Part shown: piece by piece, positions 1 to 12,033 of the stretch
How positions within the stretch are numbered: the first letter of the stretch is position 1
Layout: each line of letters starts with the position of its first letter
Assembly (NCBI RefSeq): GCF_042453785.1
Contig: NC_091661.1
Location: 29,255,501-29,319,500 of the forward strand
Length of the DNA: 64,000 nt
Source: Malus domestica
Taxonomy: Eukaryota > Streptophyta > Magnoliopsida > Rosales > Rosaceae
Reading direction: 5' to 3'
The notes under the pieces: generated by a model
Seen by the model: only the letters and a program-made list of their open reading frames with translations
What the model was told of the DNA's origin: nothing
Database searches by the model: none
Program-made: the position numbers and the translations under genes

Positions 1-3000
1 CGGTTTTGTGCATCAACAGAATCACCTTTTTCTCTCGGTGATTTCTCTTGGTGTTCAAGATTCTAGGGTTTCTTGCTTCTGTTCGTCTGCTATTTTGGAG
101 CTGAATTGTCTCTTCTCTTGGTGTTCAAGATTCTAGGGTGTCTACATCAAGCCAAGATTCTTGATTTCTGGGTGTTTTTCGTCTGCACACAAGGTGTTTG
201 TTTTTTTTTTTCCATGCCATGGAAAGGTATTTTTTCGTTCAGCTTCTTCATATACAATCATGGTAACTGCTTCACAACTTCAGATTTTGCAATCTCCAAT
301 TACTTGGTTGATTTCCTATGTGTCAACTTCTGTGAATGTCAAATTAGATGAATCTAATTACCTTAATTGGCATTTTCAAATGGAATTAATGCTGGAGGGA
401 CATGAAATTATAGGGTTTGTTGATGGTTCGTCCCCATGTCCTCCTCGTTTTGTATCTTCTGGTTCTATTGCATTTGAAGTCAGTTATGGTAATTTATCTG
501 CTAATATTGAAAATGATGAATATAAAGTGTGAAAAATGCACGATAGTGCACTTATGCAGTTGATAACTGCTACACTGTCACCTGTAGCTGTTTCTTGTGC
601 TATAGGGAGTACTAGTTCTTAGGACATTTGGACTCATCTCAAATATAATTTTTCGACAGTTTCAAGAACTAGTATCTTTCAGATGAAGTGTGACTTACAA
701 ACCATTAAAAAGGGTTCAAATTCAGCATCTCGGTATCTACAGAGAATCAAAGAAGCTTGCGATTATCTCTCTGCTGCAGGAGTGTTTTTTGAGGAGGAAG
801 ATATTGCGATTTTGACCTTAAATGGATTACCTTCTGAATATAACACATTCAGATGTGTCATTCGTGGAAGAGAAAAGGTCATCCCATTGAAGGAATTTAG
901 ATCTCAATTGCTTGCAGAAGAAGCAATTGTTGAAGCAAGTATTAATACTCAGATGTTGTTTGCCAAGTTGGCTACCAATGTTCCTACTACTGACAGGGGT
1001 TCTAATGATCAATCATCTGGCACTTCTCCTAATTCTGGGTAATCCAACTATGGATTTAGGCAGTACAACAACAAATACAAAGGCAAAAGCAAGTTCAATC
1101 AAGGAAATAAATTTAACATGCCAAGGCAGTCATATCACACTCAAACTCGAGTGCTTCCAACTCCAAGTCTAGGTGTTCTTGGTCATGCACCTCAGCAAGC
1201 TTATTGTGGTTATCCTGATCCTTATAATACTTGTCAACTGTGCTATTAAGAAAGGCACACTGCACCTTTCTGTCCTAATCAGTTTAGGTCTAAGCCTAAG
1301 TGTTACATTTGTGGTCAACAAAATCACATTGCTCATTATTGTTTTCACAAGGATAAAGATCCTCGTTTTTTACAACAACAGTTTGGCATGTCTCATAATT
1401 CCTCTACTCCACCATACTCTATGCAAGCAATGAACATTGTGTTTTCTTAACCCTCACAGTCAATACATGGCATGTCCTCCACTCAAGTTGTTTCTCCTCA
1501 AGTTTGGATTGCTGACTTTGGTGCAACCAACCATATGACTGCTGATTTCAACAACTTGACCTTGGCTACTCCTTATCCTACTTCTGAAACAGTTCAAACT
1601 GCTAATGGTGAAGGTCTACGAGTATCTCATATTGGGAGTACAATTCTCAAACCTCATATTCATTCCATTAAGTTGAATTCTATACTATATGTGCCTCAAT
1701 TGTCTCAAAACTTGTTATCTGTGCATCAAATTTGTCTAGACAATAACTGTTAGCTAATATTTGATGCATATAATTTTTGGATACAGGACAAGGCCACAAG
1801 GATGATATTGTTCAAGGGAATTTGCAGTAAAAGGCTATATCTAATACCCTCACTTGCCAATCATCATTCTACAACTCAGAAATTGATTTTGTAACCAAAA
1901 GCTTTTCTTGGTCAGCTTGTCACATCTATTATTTGGCATAATAGACTAGGTCATTCATCAAACCCCATTGTGTCTTTAATGCTTAGTAAAGCTCAAATAC
2001 TTTGTACAAAATCTTCATTACCTATGTTGTGTCAAAGCTGCTTAGAAGGCAAGTTTAACAAATTGCCATTTCATTGTAGTGTCAATAAGGCTGTTAAACC
2101 TTTTGAAGTTGTTCACAGTGACATTTGGGGTCCAGCACCATGTTTTTATGCTGATAGTTTTAGATATTATGTAACATTCATTGATTGTTGGATGTTTCCT
2201 TTCATTAATAAATTAGATTTGTTTGACACATTTGTTGGCTTTTATTCATTTGTGTTGAATCAATTCTCAGTTTCCTTTCAAATGTTGCAAAGTGATAGGG
2301 GTGGGGAATACCTTAGTAACAGGTTTCAAAAGTTTCTTAAAGGAAAAGGCATTTCCCATCAAATATCTTGTCCTTATACTCTTGAGCAAAACAGGTTAGC
2401 AGAGAGGAAACATAGACATTTGGTAGAAACCACCATTACCCTTCTTCAAAATGTTTAGTTGCCACCCCAATTTTGGTCATTTGGTTGTCAAACTGCCAAT
2501 TATCTCATAAATAAGATGCCCTCTGCAATTTTGCAAAATAAGTCACCTTTTGAGCTTTTGTTTGGAGAGTTACCTTTAATCTCACACTTAAGGGTTTTTG
2601 GGTGTACCTGTTATCCTATTCTTAAGCCTTACAACAATACCAAATTGCAACAAAAAACAACCAAATGTGTTTTTCTTGGGTATGCTTCCAAATATAAAGG
2701 GTATATCTGTTATGAGGTGCTAAGTCAAAGGTTCTACATTTCTAGACATGTGGTTTTTAATGAATAAAAGCTTCCTTATTCAGCCTTATTGACAATAGCT
2801 AATTCTTCACCTAAGACACATACACATTTTTCTATAGCAGCTTCTTTTACATATCCATTACCTATCATTAATAGCCTTAATGAATTAGTTACATTTCCAT
2901 CTTATTCATCATCACATACATCTTCTATACCTATGTCACCACGATTATCATCTCATAGTCCAGTTGTTACACCATTACAACATCTTTCAATCCAACTTCA

Positions 3001-5016
3001 TCAGTACCCTCACACACAGTAACCCCAAGTCATGTATCTCAGTCCATTACTGTAGCTGCAAATTCCTATCCTGAGATCCATGTGGAACTTGATTTTAGTC
3101 TTGATAGTCTTCAAGTTGTGTTGCCAATCCCTCCACTAAATTTACATCCTATGCAAACAATGAGTAAGAGTGGAATTGTTAAAAAGAATGCACTCTTGAC
3201 AACATTTGATGAATTTACAAATGTTGATCTTTCTTTGGTGGAACCTGCCACTTACAAGTCCGCACTCAAGGTTCCAGTTTGGATGCTTGCTATGAAAGAG
3301 GAATTGGATGCATTGTATAAACAAGGGACATGGAGTTTGGTTTCTTTACCACTACAAAAGAACCTAGTGGGCTACAAATGGGTATTCAAGATCAAAAAAC
3401 ACTCTGATGGATCTATAGCTCGGCATAAAACTCGGTTGGTAGCAAAAGGATTTAGCAAAGAACCTGATTTAGACTATGGAAAAACCTTCAGTCATGTGGT
3501 GAAGCCAACTACTGTCAGGATAATATTGGCATTGGCAACTCAATTTGATTGGCCACTTAGACAACTTGATGTCAAAAACGCTTTTTTGCATGGAATTCTT
3601 CAAGAAGAGGTATATATGGCTTAACCTCTAGGTTTGTAAATGCTAATCATCCTGAGCTAGTTTGTAAGTTACAAAAGTCTCTCTATGGGTTGAAGCAAGC
3701 TCATCGGGCTTGGAATGAAAGGTTCACTACATTTCTACATTCTCTGGGGTTTCAAAATACCTATTCTGATTCTTTTCTCTTTCTCAAGCAAGCTAGTGAA
3801 TTTGTTGTGCTTTTATTGTTGTATGTTGATGATATAATCATCACAGGGAATAGTTTTGCAGCAATTACACAGGTCATTAACTCTATAAAGACTGAGTATG
3901 ATATCAAGGATTTGGGGCATCTACATTTTTTTCTGGGGATTCAAATTGCTAGACATACAAATGGTCTGTTCTTATCTCAGACTAAATACATACAGGATCT
4001 GTTGCACAAAACAGATATGATTGACTCTAAAGCTTGTGATACTCCATGTCTTCATTTTAATCGCCTTTTGAATGATGATGGTAAACCCTATAACAATCCA
4101 ACCATGTATAGGAGTATAGTAGAGGCTATTCAGTATCTTACATTCACTAGGCCTGATATTGCCTTTTCTGTTCATTAGGTGTGCCAGTTTATGCAAGCAC
4201 CCATGAATTCTCATTTTACAGCTAAGGATCTTAAGATACTTAAAAGGGACTATGCATCTGGGGTTAACATATTCCAAGGGTGATTTGAATCTCAAAGCTT
4301 TTAGTAATGCTGACTGGGCTGGAGACCCTAATGATAAGAGGTTTACAACTGGTTTAGTTGTCTTCTTAGGTACCAATCACATATCTTGGTCATTTAAGAA
4401 CCAACAAACTGTTTCTTGATTGTCTACTGAAGCTGAATATCGGGCAATGTCTTCAACAGCTGCTGAATTAGATTGGATACAACAAATTCTGGCATTTTTG
4501 CAGGTTTCCATTTGCTCTTCACCTGTGCTGTTTTGGGACAATCTTTCAGCAATTGCCTTATCCTTCAATCCAACTCAACATCAACGAACTAAGCACATTG
4601 AGATAGATGTTCACTTTGTTCGAGAGAAGGATGCCAAGAAGTAATTACTTGTTTAGTTTGTTTCTTCTCAAGAACAATTTGCTGATATTCTTACAAAAGG
4701 ATTTAGTGCTCATTTGTGTAAGGCTCATTGTAACAATCTAATGCTTGGTAGCTCCAAGCATGAGATTGCGGGGAAATGTTAGAAGTATAAGATTGTAAGG
4801 CTGTGATGATACCACATGTAAACAGATTAGCTGATCTATTATATTTGTTAGAAGAGTCGGTTGGTTATGACTAAAAATACTTAATCTTGTAATAGCTTTC
4901 TTATTAAGCAAGATATCAATTCAATCATTTTTTTCCTCCTATTTCTCTGTCTACAATTCTCTTTCTCTTTCTTTCTCTCTCTCTACATTCATAGAAACTG
5001 AGATACTTGGTTAACA
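1..5016 (+). mobile_element. Ty1/copia LTR retrotransposon, degenerate, 5' end outside window
   Basis: The domain order is that of copia. A gag (UBN2-like) region lies at about 340-1040 and a CCHC zinc knuckle (CX2CX4HX4C) at about 1297-1344. The protease is near 1505, where the active-site motif reads DFGA instead of the usual D-S/T-G-A. The integrase spans about 1930-2760, with pre-integrase HNRLGH, then the D, D and E regions (HSDIWGP, SDRGGEY, a downstream E). The reverse transcriptase covers about 3280-4180 and contains YVDD at 3822-3833. RNase H (STEAEYRA) is near 4425. Stops and frameshifts break it into at least ten segments (for example stops near 530, 1042, 1753, 2456, 2765, 3622, 4176), so it is dead. 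The leader at 1-140 repeats a 25-base segment. The 5' LTR and primer-binding site are not in the window. Confidence 0.93.
4777..5016 (+). repeat. 3' LTR of the copia element
   Basis: It follows the end of the RNase H region and a purine-rich tract (GCGGGGAAA at 4769-4776). It opens with TGTTAGAAG and closes with TTAACA, giving the TG...CA ends of an LTR about 240 bp long. The end at 5016 is inferred from the CA terminus only, because the 5' LTR is not available for comparison. Confidence 0.65.
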
Positions 5017-6869
5017 TACCTTACCAAAAAAAAGAAGCCAAAATTCATACACCTTGAAAAAGTGTCTTCATTTGTCTAGTAGTACACCTACCTTGGTGCA
5101 GGTCAAAGTAGCTGTAGAAATCTTTTCTACAAAACTGTTTCAGTGGGAAATTGTTCATTGCTTGTTTATATGGCTTCCACCCACAATAATCACACTATTT
5201 CAGTACGCAAGTGCTCTTGCAAAACCCACATGGTAAAAGCAACTTTGCGTGCTTGGTCACAACTCACAAGGTAAAACTTTAGGGTACATAAAAAGGGGTG
5301 TGATTCAACCAAAAAAGAAAAAAAAAAAAGTGTGATATCTACACACTTATTTTTACTTATCATACACCCTTTTAATTTTCAGTCGTCGGATCAGATGAAT
5401 TGAAGAAGATCAAATGATATAATAAATTAATAAGAGATGTGTAAGAAGTAGAAATGAGTGTATGGATAGCACACCTGCATAAATAAATGTACCAACTATA
5501 TATTTTAAGATAATTACGATATTCATTAGTATTACGAAAAAAATCGTAAAAAAGAGGATATGGCTATTATACCTTATAGCATCGCAGTTAGCCCAAAATA
5601 AAATCACCATAGCTGTACCAGTTGTGTACAAAACACTTACGTATTTCAAATTGTCGATCTTGGCTATTATACCTTATAGCATCGTATGTATTTCATCTCT
5701 GCAGTATGATCAGGCTGCAAAGTTCATTAAGCTAAAGCAATCGCAGGGCAACTCTCCTTTGGCAAGTCAATGAAAGTGATTGTAGTTGCATCATTCACCA
5801 GTGCCTGCCAAGAGGGAGGAGCCCTATGACTGATTTGCTTATTTGACAAGTACTTCTTCTAGCACAGATGCTTCTGGGTTTTCAACAACGGCACTGCCGG
5901 CACGAGTTATATAAGTTCTTTGATTTGGGGTCAAAGACTCTAAGTCGGAGAGATGGAATAAAAGCAGTGAGAAGAAACAGCATATCCAATGGATTATGCT
6001 TTGGGAACATCCAGGAAAAAAGTAGATGAAAAGAGATGCCTTTACCCTCCCCATTTTCTTATATATAGCATATTCATCTTATTCCTCTACTGTCTTTTTG
6101 TTTTAAGCGTTGTTTTTTTTATGTTTTATGTGTGATTACATTGGAGGGTTTCGAGCCCTGGACCTAACGGACATTTGCAATATATATTATTAGCATTTTG
6201 TGTCTTGAAGACAAATTCCCCTCACCCTTATGTTGAAATTAGCTCCAAATTTATTTGACTTTAGTAGTTTGCTACACCTGTGTTCATTTCAGTCTTACTC
6301 GTGCCAGTATGTATCTAACTCTTTCTAACCAAGCCATGATTAAGCGCAAGCCTGTCTTTATTTGGTAATAATTTTTCAAATCTTCCTTTTACCAGTCAGT
6401 TGTCAAAGTAATCACAACTAAGGAAAACAAGCCTAGCTAGCACTAGAAAAAACAACTTTCTTGAACGGGTCCTACATTTATGGTCATGTACTACTCACAT
6501 GAATCGCGATGTAGCAAATGTGAGATGCCAGTTTCATGAAGTTTTCTCGTAGATGACAGACCATATGAAGTATGAGCAGCCCTTTGGATCATCAAGTTCT
6601 AGCAGTTGTGTAATCCGCAACTCCTTGTTGCCTCCTATCTGGTCTCTTAAAACAGAATCGGAAATGCTTACCTTTTGGTCTTAGTGAACTGAATAATCAC
6701 ATGATGTTCCAATCTAACTGGAAATTATATATTTTGGTAGGAAAATAGAATATGACAACAAAAATATAGATTATTAACTCTTAAGGTTCCAATCTATACA
6801 ATATTCAATCAAACATCTATTCCAATAATCATTAATGGACTTTATCTTTGGGCAACAAAAGTGATCACA
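5017..6869. other. Intergenic DNA between the copia element and the GMC oxidoreductase gene
   Basis: No convincing coding sequence is seen. Short open frames lack recognisable motifs. The stretch includes one degenerate MITE near 5295-5475. A 25-base segment containing GGCTATTATACCTTATAGC occurs at about 5560 and again at about 5660, a small direct repeat. The rest is AT-rich unique-looking sequence. Confidence 0.6.
5295..5475. mobile_element. Degenerate MITE, GGGGTGTG family
   Basis: It shares its core (GTCGGATCAGATGAATTGAA) and a reverse-complementary end (ATAGCACACC) with the better copies at 15541-15688 and 38051-38198. An A-rich insertion lies behind the left terminus. It is called by similarity within the window. 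Confidence 0.6.
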
Positions 6870-9837
6870 TCAATTTTTCTTTTTCGATCCACGGAGTAAT
6901 CTGTCATGCAGAATCCTTTGTCCCATGTACCTGCACCAGATACAAAGCAAACATTAAAAATGCAGGTTTTATTAATTTTATATAACATTTTATTGAATAA
7001 CAAGACTATCACACATGTATATGTACTTACCTTCCGAGCATCATAACAGTAGCTTGAGGATTAGTACCCGGGCTGCGATAAAACGTCGATCCATCAACAA
7101 CCCGAAGAGAATCAATACCAAGAACCCTATATCCTTTATCAACAACCCTTCCAACTTGACAACCTCCATGATAGTGCCATATGGTCATCACAGTGTCTAT
7201 GCAGAATTGTTCCAAAGAAAATGTAGCGTTGGCATGCTTTCGCCTTCCGTTAACTGGTAAAGTCAACATCAGGTTAATGAGAGCTTCAACCGGCATGTTT
7301 TTGTAACGGAACTTTGAGTAGGCTTCGGAGTTCACAACATCGATAATGGTCCTCATGCCCTCAATGCACTTCCTTAAGTCTTCTGGTTCTTTGAAGTAGT
7401 TAAAGGTGACAAATGGATTGGCATCAGGGTTTGTGTTCCTCAGCGCAAGATGGCCTGTGGAGAGTGGACCCATGATTTTTTCAAGTATGACTCCGGCTCT
7501 GAGAGTTTTATTGACAATTCCGTTTACAGTATCAGCTGCCCAAGCCATGATTTTTGGTGAAGCTCTAAAAGGATGGTGCTCAGGCTGCAAATGTGAAACC
7601 AAATTTGAAATTGTGAATTGGTTCGTTTTTGTTATATCTCTATCTATTAAATAATCCACGTAATAAGTTATTCGGGAAATATGTACACACAGAATCTTTG
7701 CAAACATTTTATAAAAAAATAGAGCTAAAGTATACTAAAGAGATATTAATCTGTATAAACTATGATTTGAAGCCTGTTTATACAAGAGATTTTTCTGTGA
7801 CTGGAATACGGGATGTTACACCATGTATCCCTATACAAATTGTGGGATATGTGTGTCAAAAAGTTAATAACTTAAAAAATATAATTTCTAACCACTTATA
7901 TAAAAACACGTGGTGTACCACCCGTGTTTCGGTCACAATGAAAAATTTCTCCTATTTATACTATGTTTAGTTATGATTGGTTCTATCTATGTGTCTATAG
8001 TTACCAAAATCGTAAGAGCATCTTTAACAGCTCCCACAAATGTAACTCTTCAAAAACAAGTTTGTTGCATTACGTGGCAATTTGAAGATTAAAATTTGCT
8101 ACTTCACAATTTTGTTCTCCAATAGACTCTATAAATTTTAGTATTATAATATCTAATATGAAACAAAGTGGTCTTACGTTGTTTTGTTGTTGTTGAATTA
8201 ATTAATGGAATATCGTGAGAAAAGACACTTTATTGTAATAGAAAAAAATGTTTGAAGATTTGGTTAAAAACTCTCTAAATCTAGAGTGTAGTACAAATCC
8301 TAAATTTGAAGAATGAGTTAGCAACTCTCTTGGAGCAAGGAAATCCTACATGGCTCTACATATTTAGTTAAAGTGAATTAAGTTTTTGGAGATGCTCTAA
8401 CCCTACCTATGGTAATTGGGCCTGATGTTGCACAAATGTAGTTAAATGCTGAGCCCAAAAATGCATAGGCTGGCAAGACAAGAGAACAGAAGTAAGAAAT
8501 GGAAACCTGACTCAAGAAGTGCTTAAAGTGATTGGAAAGCCTATGAGCCAGAGGAATGGGAAGGGTCAATCCGCTAGCTCCTTCAATGTAGCTTTCAAAC
8601 TTTGTGATGCCCACAACTTGAACCAGGGAGACCTCAACTGGTTGAGGTGAGGGAATGAGCAGAAGATTCATTGGATTATCCGCCATTCCCTGGCCGACCA
8701 TGGGTTGGTCTGCTACCACCTTGATGCCGTGAGCTCGGAGATGGAAGGCGGGCCCCACGCCGCTCAGCATCAATAGTTGAGGGCTCCCAATCGCACCGGC
8801 TGATAAGATAATTTCATTCTTCTTGGAGTTCATTTTTAGGTATGCATAGTGCCTAATACCGTGTGCATCTCTATAAATCACACCATAAGCTTGTGGTCTT
8901 AGTCTTCCTGCATAAAAAAAAGTAGTCACACCATAAGCTAACTACTAAATAAAAAAACTATATTTTGCAATTTTTTTGTATAAATATATGATTTTTCTAA
9001 CATTATTGGTCAATAAACGCTTACCAGGAATGTGTCTAAACAAGATTTTTTGTACACGTGCATTCAAATAAACATTGATCTTTCTAGGGTCTGCATACTG
9101 AAGCAAATCTGCAGCTGTGTGTCTATGTCCATCTGCATCAAAAATACTCCCACCAACTTTAGTCCCATACAAATGCTCATAGGTAAACCTATTGTGAGGC
9201 AAGACTCCCACTTCAAGCAAACCATCTCTGAAAGCAGTCTCCCACTGCAAAATCTCCGGTTCAAAAGCCACCACTTTCTCAACCCATTCATACGACTGAT
9301 TGACCATTCTCTGGTTCCAACCTACTTCCTTGATGTAATGTGTGCTGGCACGCGTGTAAAACCCAGCATTCACTGCTGAGCCGCCACCCAGCACGCGTGC
9401 CCGGATGTTATAGACGCCATCCTCGGAGGTGAACTGCTGGGCTGGGGATGTGGGAGAGGTGTCCAAAAGAGTGGGGGCAAATTTGTCAATGTTGATTATG
9501 TTCGGATTGCCATAAGGCGAGCCGCCTCTTTCCAGGACTAAAACGGTGGCACCGTGAGAGAGAGTGGCCGCTAGCGGACACCCTGCGGTGCCTCCACCAA
9601 TGACTATGTAGTCATAGTGAACCACTGCTGGGGCTGATATTGCTTCTCTAACAAATGTATAGTCCGGAGCTGCACACAGATTTATAATAGAAAAGAAAAA
9701 TTAACTAAAATGCTCATTCATTTGTTTAATTTGTAACAACTTACGTGTACAATATTCATACCTTTATCCGAATAACAAATGGGAAGCAACAAGAGAATTC
9801 CAGCAAGAAGATAAGCTCCAAAAAATGTGGTACACAT
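6870..9837 (-). CDS. HOTHEAD / mandelonitrile lyase-like GMC oxidoreductase (FAD-dependent), 5 exons
   Basis: Exons on the minus strand are 9762-9837, 9025-9669, 8507-8907, 7031-7584 and 6870-6930. All junctions are GT/AG and in frame, giving 578 residues, close to the usual length for HOTHEAD-type proteins. Residues 1-23 form a hydrophobic signal peptide (core [11 protein letters not shown]), so secretion is expected. The FAD-binding GGGTAG is at 50-55 with the ribose-binding Glu near 72. GGGSAVNAG is at 120-128, the second GMC signature ([15 protein letters not shown]) at 278-292, and the C-terminal catalytic region has WHYHGG (510-515) and the NPQA stretch (549-552). Family members oxidise alcohols such as omega-hydroxy fatty acids during cuticle formation, or cleave cyanohydrins. 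The C-terminal sequence resembles the HOTHEAD branch more than almond-type mandelonitrile lyase. The substrate is not known from sequence. No lesion is seen. Confidence 0.88.
8016..8397. mobile_element. Tourist-like (Harbinger) MITE in intron 3 of the GMC oxidoreductase gene
   Basis: The ends are GAGCATC...GATGCTC, an inverted repeat, and both sides are flanked by TAA, the 3-bp target duplication typical of PIF/Harbinger elements. Length is 382 bp with no coding capacity. It lies entirely inside the large third intron (7585-8506), which explains part of that intron's size. Confidence 0.7.
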
Positions 9838-10960
9838 TGTGACCTCTAATATAATTAACTTTCCCCAGAGATAATAAAATTAATTTTGCAACATATATAT
9901 GACGATCTGGGTGTGTTCTTGAATTTAATTACCAAAAACCACACTAGCTACTCACCTTTAAATAAGCCTAAATCCCTAAGGTCCAGTGCCCTAACAAACG
10001 TTCTTTGTGCACAAAAAGAACGACCTAAAGATGTAGATACATTTTTAGTTGAACAACATAAATTTTCACCCACTCATGGAAAGAATCAATGCTCTTCATA
10101 CACACCATTTCCATTTTTGATCACTTGCTTAAACCCTAATTAGTCGCTTCCTTGCACACGAAGCACAGTCGTCGAAGTTATAAAATCTCAGATTCATGGC
10201 CCCATGCATGCAGAACATTAAGTATTACTGAAATTTGAGGAATATATAAAGTCGTCACGTAAAATCGAAATATTTATTAATGGTATGAATTTTGGATTCT
10301 ATTATTGTCCAATATATTCAACTGCGTGCACCGACCCAGTACTTGTTTTTTCATGCCTTGATCGAAAGTTTTTGGTAGCTAGGTCTAATTAAATGAAATT
10401 AACTTTTTTGAAGTAGCTCAACTGCACGGAGAGGTATTGGTTGAATCTAGTTAATTCCAAGATTATCAATGGAGGTCCTTTTGCGTAGTCAATTACCTGA
10501 GGACCTGACTTGGTTTCATTTCCAGATGTAAATTCTACTTCTGGATAAAAAAGTGAACAAAGAAGCATTATTTTCCTTTCTCTAGGAGGAAATTTTGTTG
10601 GACAGTTCATTGAGTTGTAAATATATGACTAATTGCAATGTTAGAATGAATCAATATTATCCTACTCATAGTCAACAATAACTCCGGCACATTCATTACA
10701 TGGCTTTGGGACGATGCATATCGAGATTATACAAAAAGTTTATTTTTTATTTTTTAAATTTATTCCAGAATAAAAAACGGCTAGCAAACCGAACTACACA
10801 TTAAAACGATTATACGGAATCTAGCCCCCAATTATCCTATATGCATTAGGAGTACATACAACTAAAAAGCATTAACGTAACGTAAAGGATTTGCATATAA
10901 TCCCTAAATGTTTGGCTTAGAGCTTGTTTTGACGAGAAAATTTGGGCATGCCACTTTCTA

Positions 10961-11235
10961 TGTTGAGAGTGTTATCTCACATTAAGAAAAGAAGGGACAT
11001 TGAATGTGCTTATAAGTAATTGTGATATTCCTTATATTGTCAATTAGTTTTATACTGAAATCCTAACTTTTTTTTTATGGTATCAGAGCAAATTGTCTTG
11101 CATATTAAGCTCAACAGCTACATGTGCTCCATGTTACCCCTTTTGTGTTGTCCATGTGTTAAACTTGAAAATTAGTTACACGTGTGGAGGAATGTTGAGA
11201 GTGTTAATCCACATCGGGTTTGCATGTGCTTGTAA
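10961..11235 (+). mobile_element. TRIM (terminal-repeat retrotransposon in miniature), 3' truncated
   Basis: The first LTR starts at 10961 with TGTTGAGAGTGTTA. It is followed at 11078 by TGGTATCAGAGC, the methionine-initiator tRNA primer-binding site. A second LTR start with the same TGTTGAGAGTGTTA appears at 11193 after a purine-rich tract, and both LTRs share the downstream stretch ATGTGCTTRTAAG. The internal region is only about 100 bp and codes for nothing. The second LTR stops near 11235 where a poly-T-led sequence begins, so a later insertion probably cut it. Confidence 0.75.
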
Positions 11236-11236
11236 G

Positions 11237-11510
11237 TTTTTTTTTTTAAATCTCGACGATACGAGGAGAATTTTATTGATATCGAAAAAAAGGTATACCT
11301 AGTCAGGGGAGAAATAAACCTAACCCCTCAAAATGCAAGAAAAAATGATAAAAAATATATGAAAAGAAGGGGAGACATCAACCTTAAACAAAAATAATAA
11401 AGATACAAGAAAAAGAAGAGGGGACATGAAACCTAACCCCTCTAAAGCCCAACCTAAAAGTCTAAACCTGCAAAACAAAACAAGCAGCATCACAAAGTTA
11501 AAAAAAAAAG
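11237..11510 (-). mobile_element. Probable LINE 3' tail inserted in the TRIM
   Basis: Read on the minus strand, the segment runs into a poly-A tract (poly-T at 11237-11247) just after ATCAATAAAATTCTC, which is how a LINE 3' UTR ends. A related tail-like sequence may lie at about 12770-12950. No coding part of the element is present, so the class is an inference. Confidence 0.4.
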
Positions 11511-11847
11511 AAAAAGATAAGAAAGTGAGACAATATAAGTAATTAAATTACTTTACATATTATAATTAATTTTATGGTAAAAACTCAACTTTTTATATGT
11601 TAAAAAAAATGGTCACCTGTTCAAAAAAAAGAAAAGAAAAGGTCACCTTATGAAGAAGCTCATTGGAGACGTTCTCCTTGAAAATGACTAGAGATAATAA
11701 AATCACCGATCGGTAATCCATGATAGCACTCAAGCTAAAGGTTGAGCTCAAATTGATTGGTTTCAAATCTATCCCAGATCTTATTATAAGCCCAGGGCCC
11801 GGTGTTGTTCAGAAATGTCCGCTTATGTGATCTGTTTTTGGGAAAAA

Positions 11848-12033
11848 GGATCATTTTCGAATCCCTTCCTTCTAATCCATTAAATCAGGAAATTTGTGCT
11901 ATTGAAATTTATCCAACAGTTGAAGTTATTATAACTTTTAAAATGAGCCATTGTTTGTAGCAGTTGGATCAAATTTCAATGATACGAATTCTCTAATTTG
12001 ATGAATTAAGAGGAAGAGATCCGAAGATGATCT
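11848..12033. mobile_element. Foldback MITE, GGATC family
   Basis: The left end GGATCATTTTCGAATCCCTTCC is mirrored at the right end by GAAGAGATCCGAAGATGATC. The interior shares ATCAAATTTCAA and its complement with the copies at 17380-17578 and 18255-18430. Confidence 0.6.

Noticed and set aside
1-340. 5' LTR of the copia element
   Set aside because: The first bases do not match the 3' LTR at 4777-5016 and no primer-binding site is seen, so this is the leader and the LTR lies outside.
8378-8506. Extension of exon 3 of the GMC oxidoreductase to about 8407
   Set aside because: A donor at 8406 would leave the wrong phase and a stop after joining to exon 4. The CAG/GTTT donor at 8507 gives an in-frame junction and the expected protein sequence.
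9886-10143. 85-codon frame upstream of the GMC oxidoreductase
   Set aside because: No motif, and it lies in the expected promoter of the minus-strand gene.
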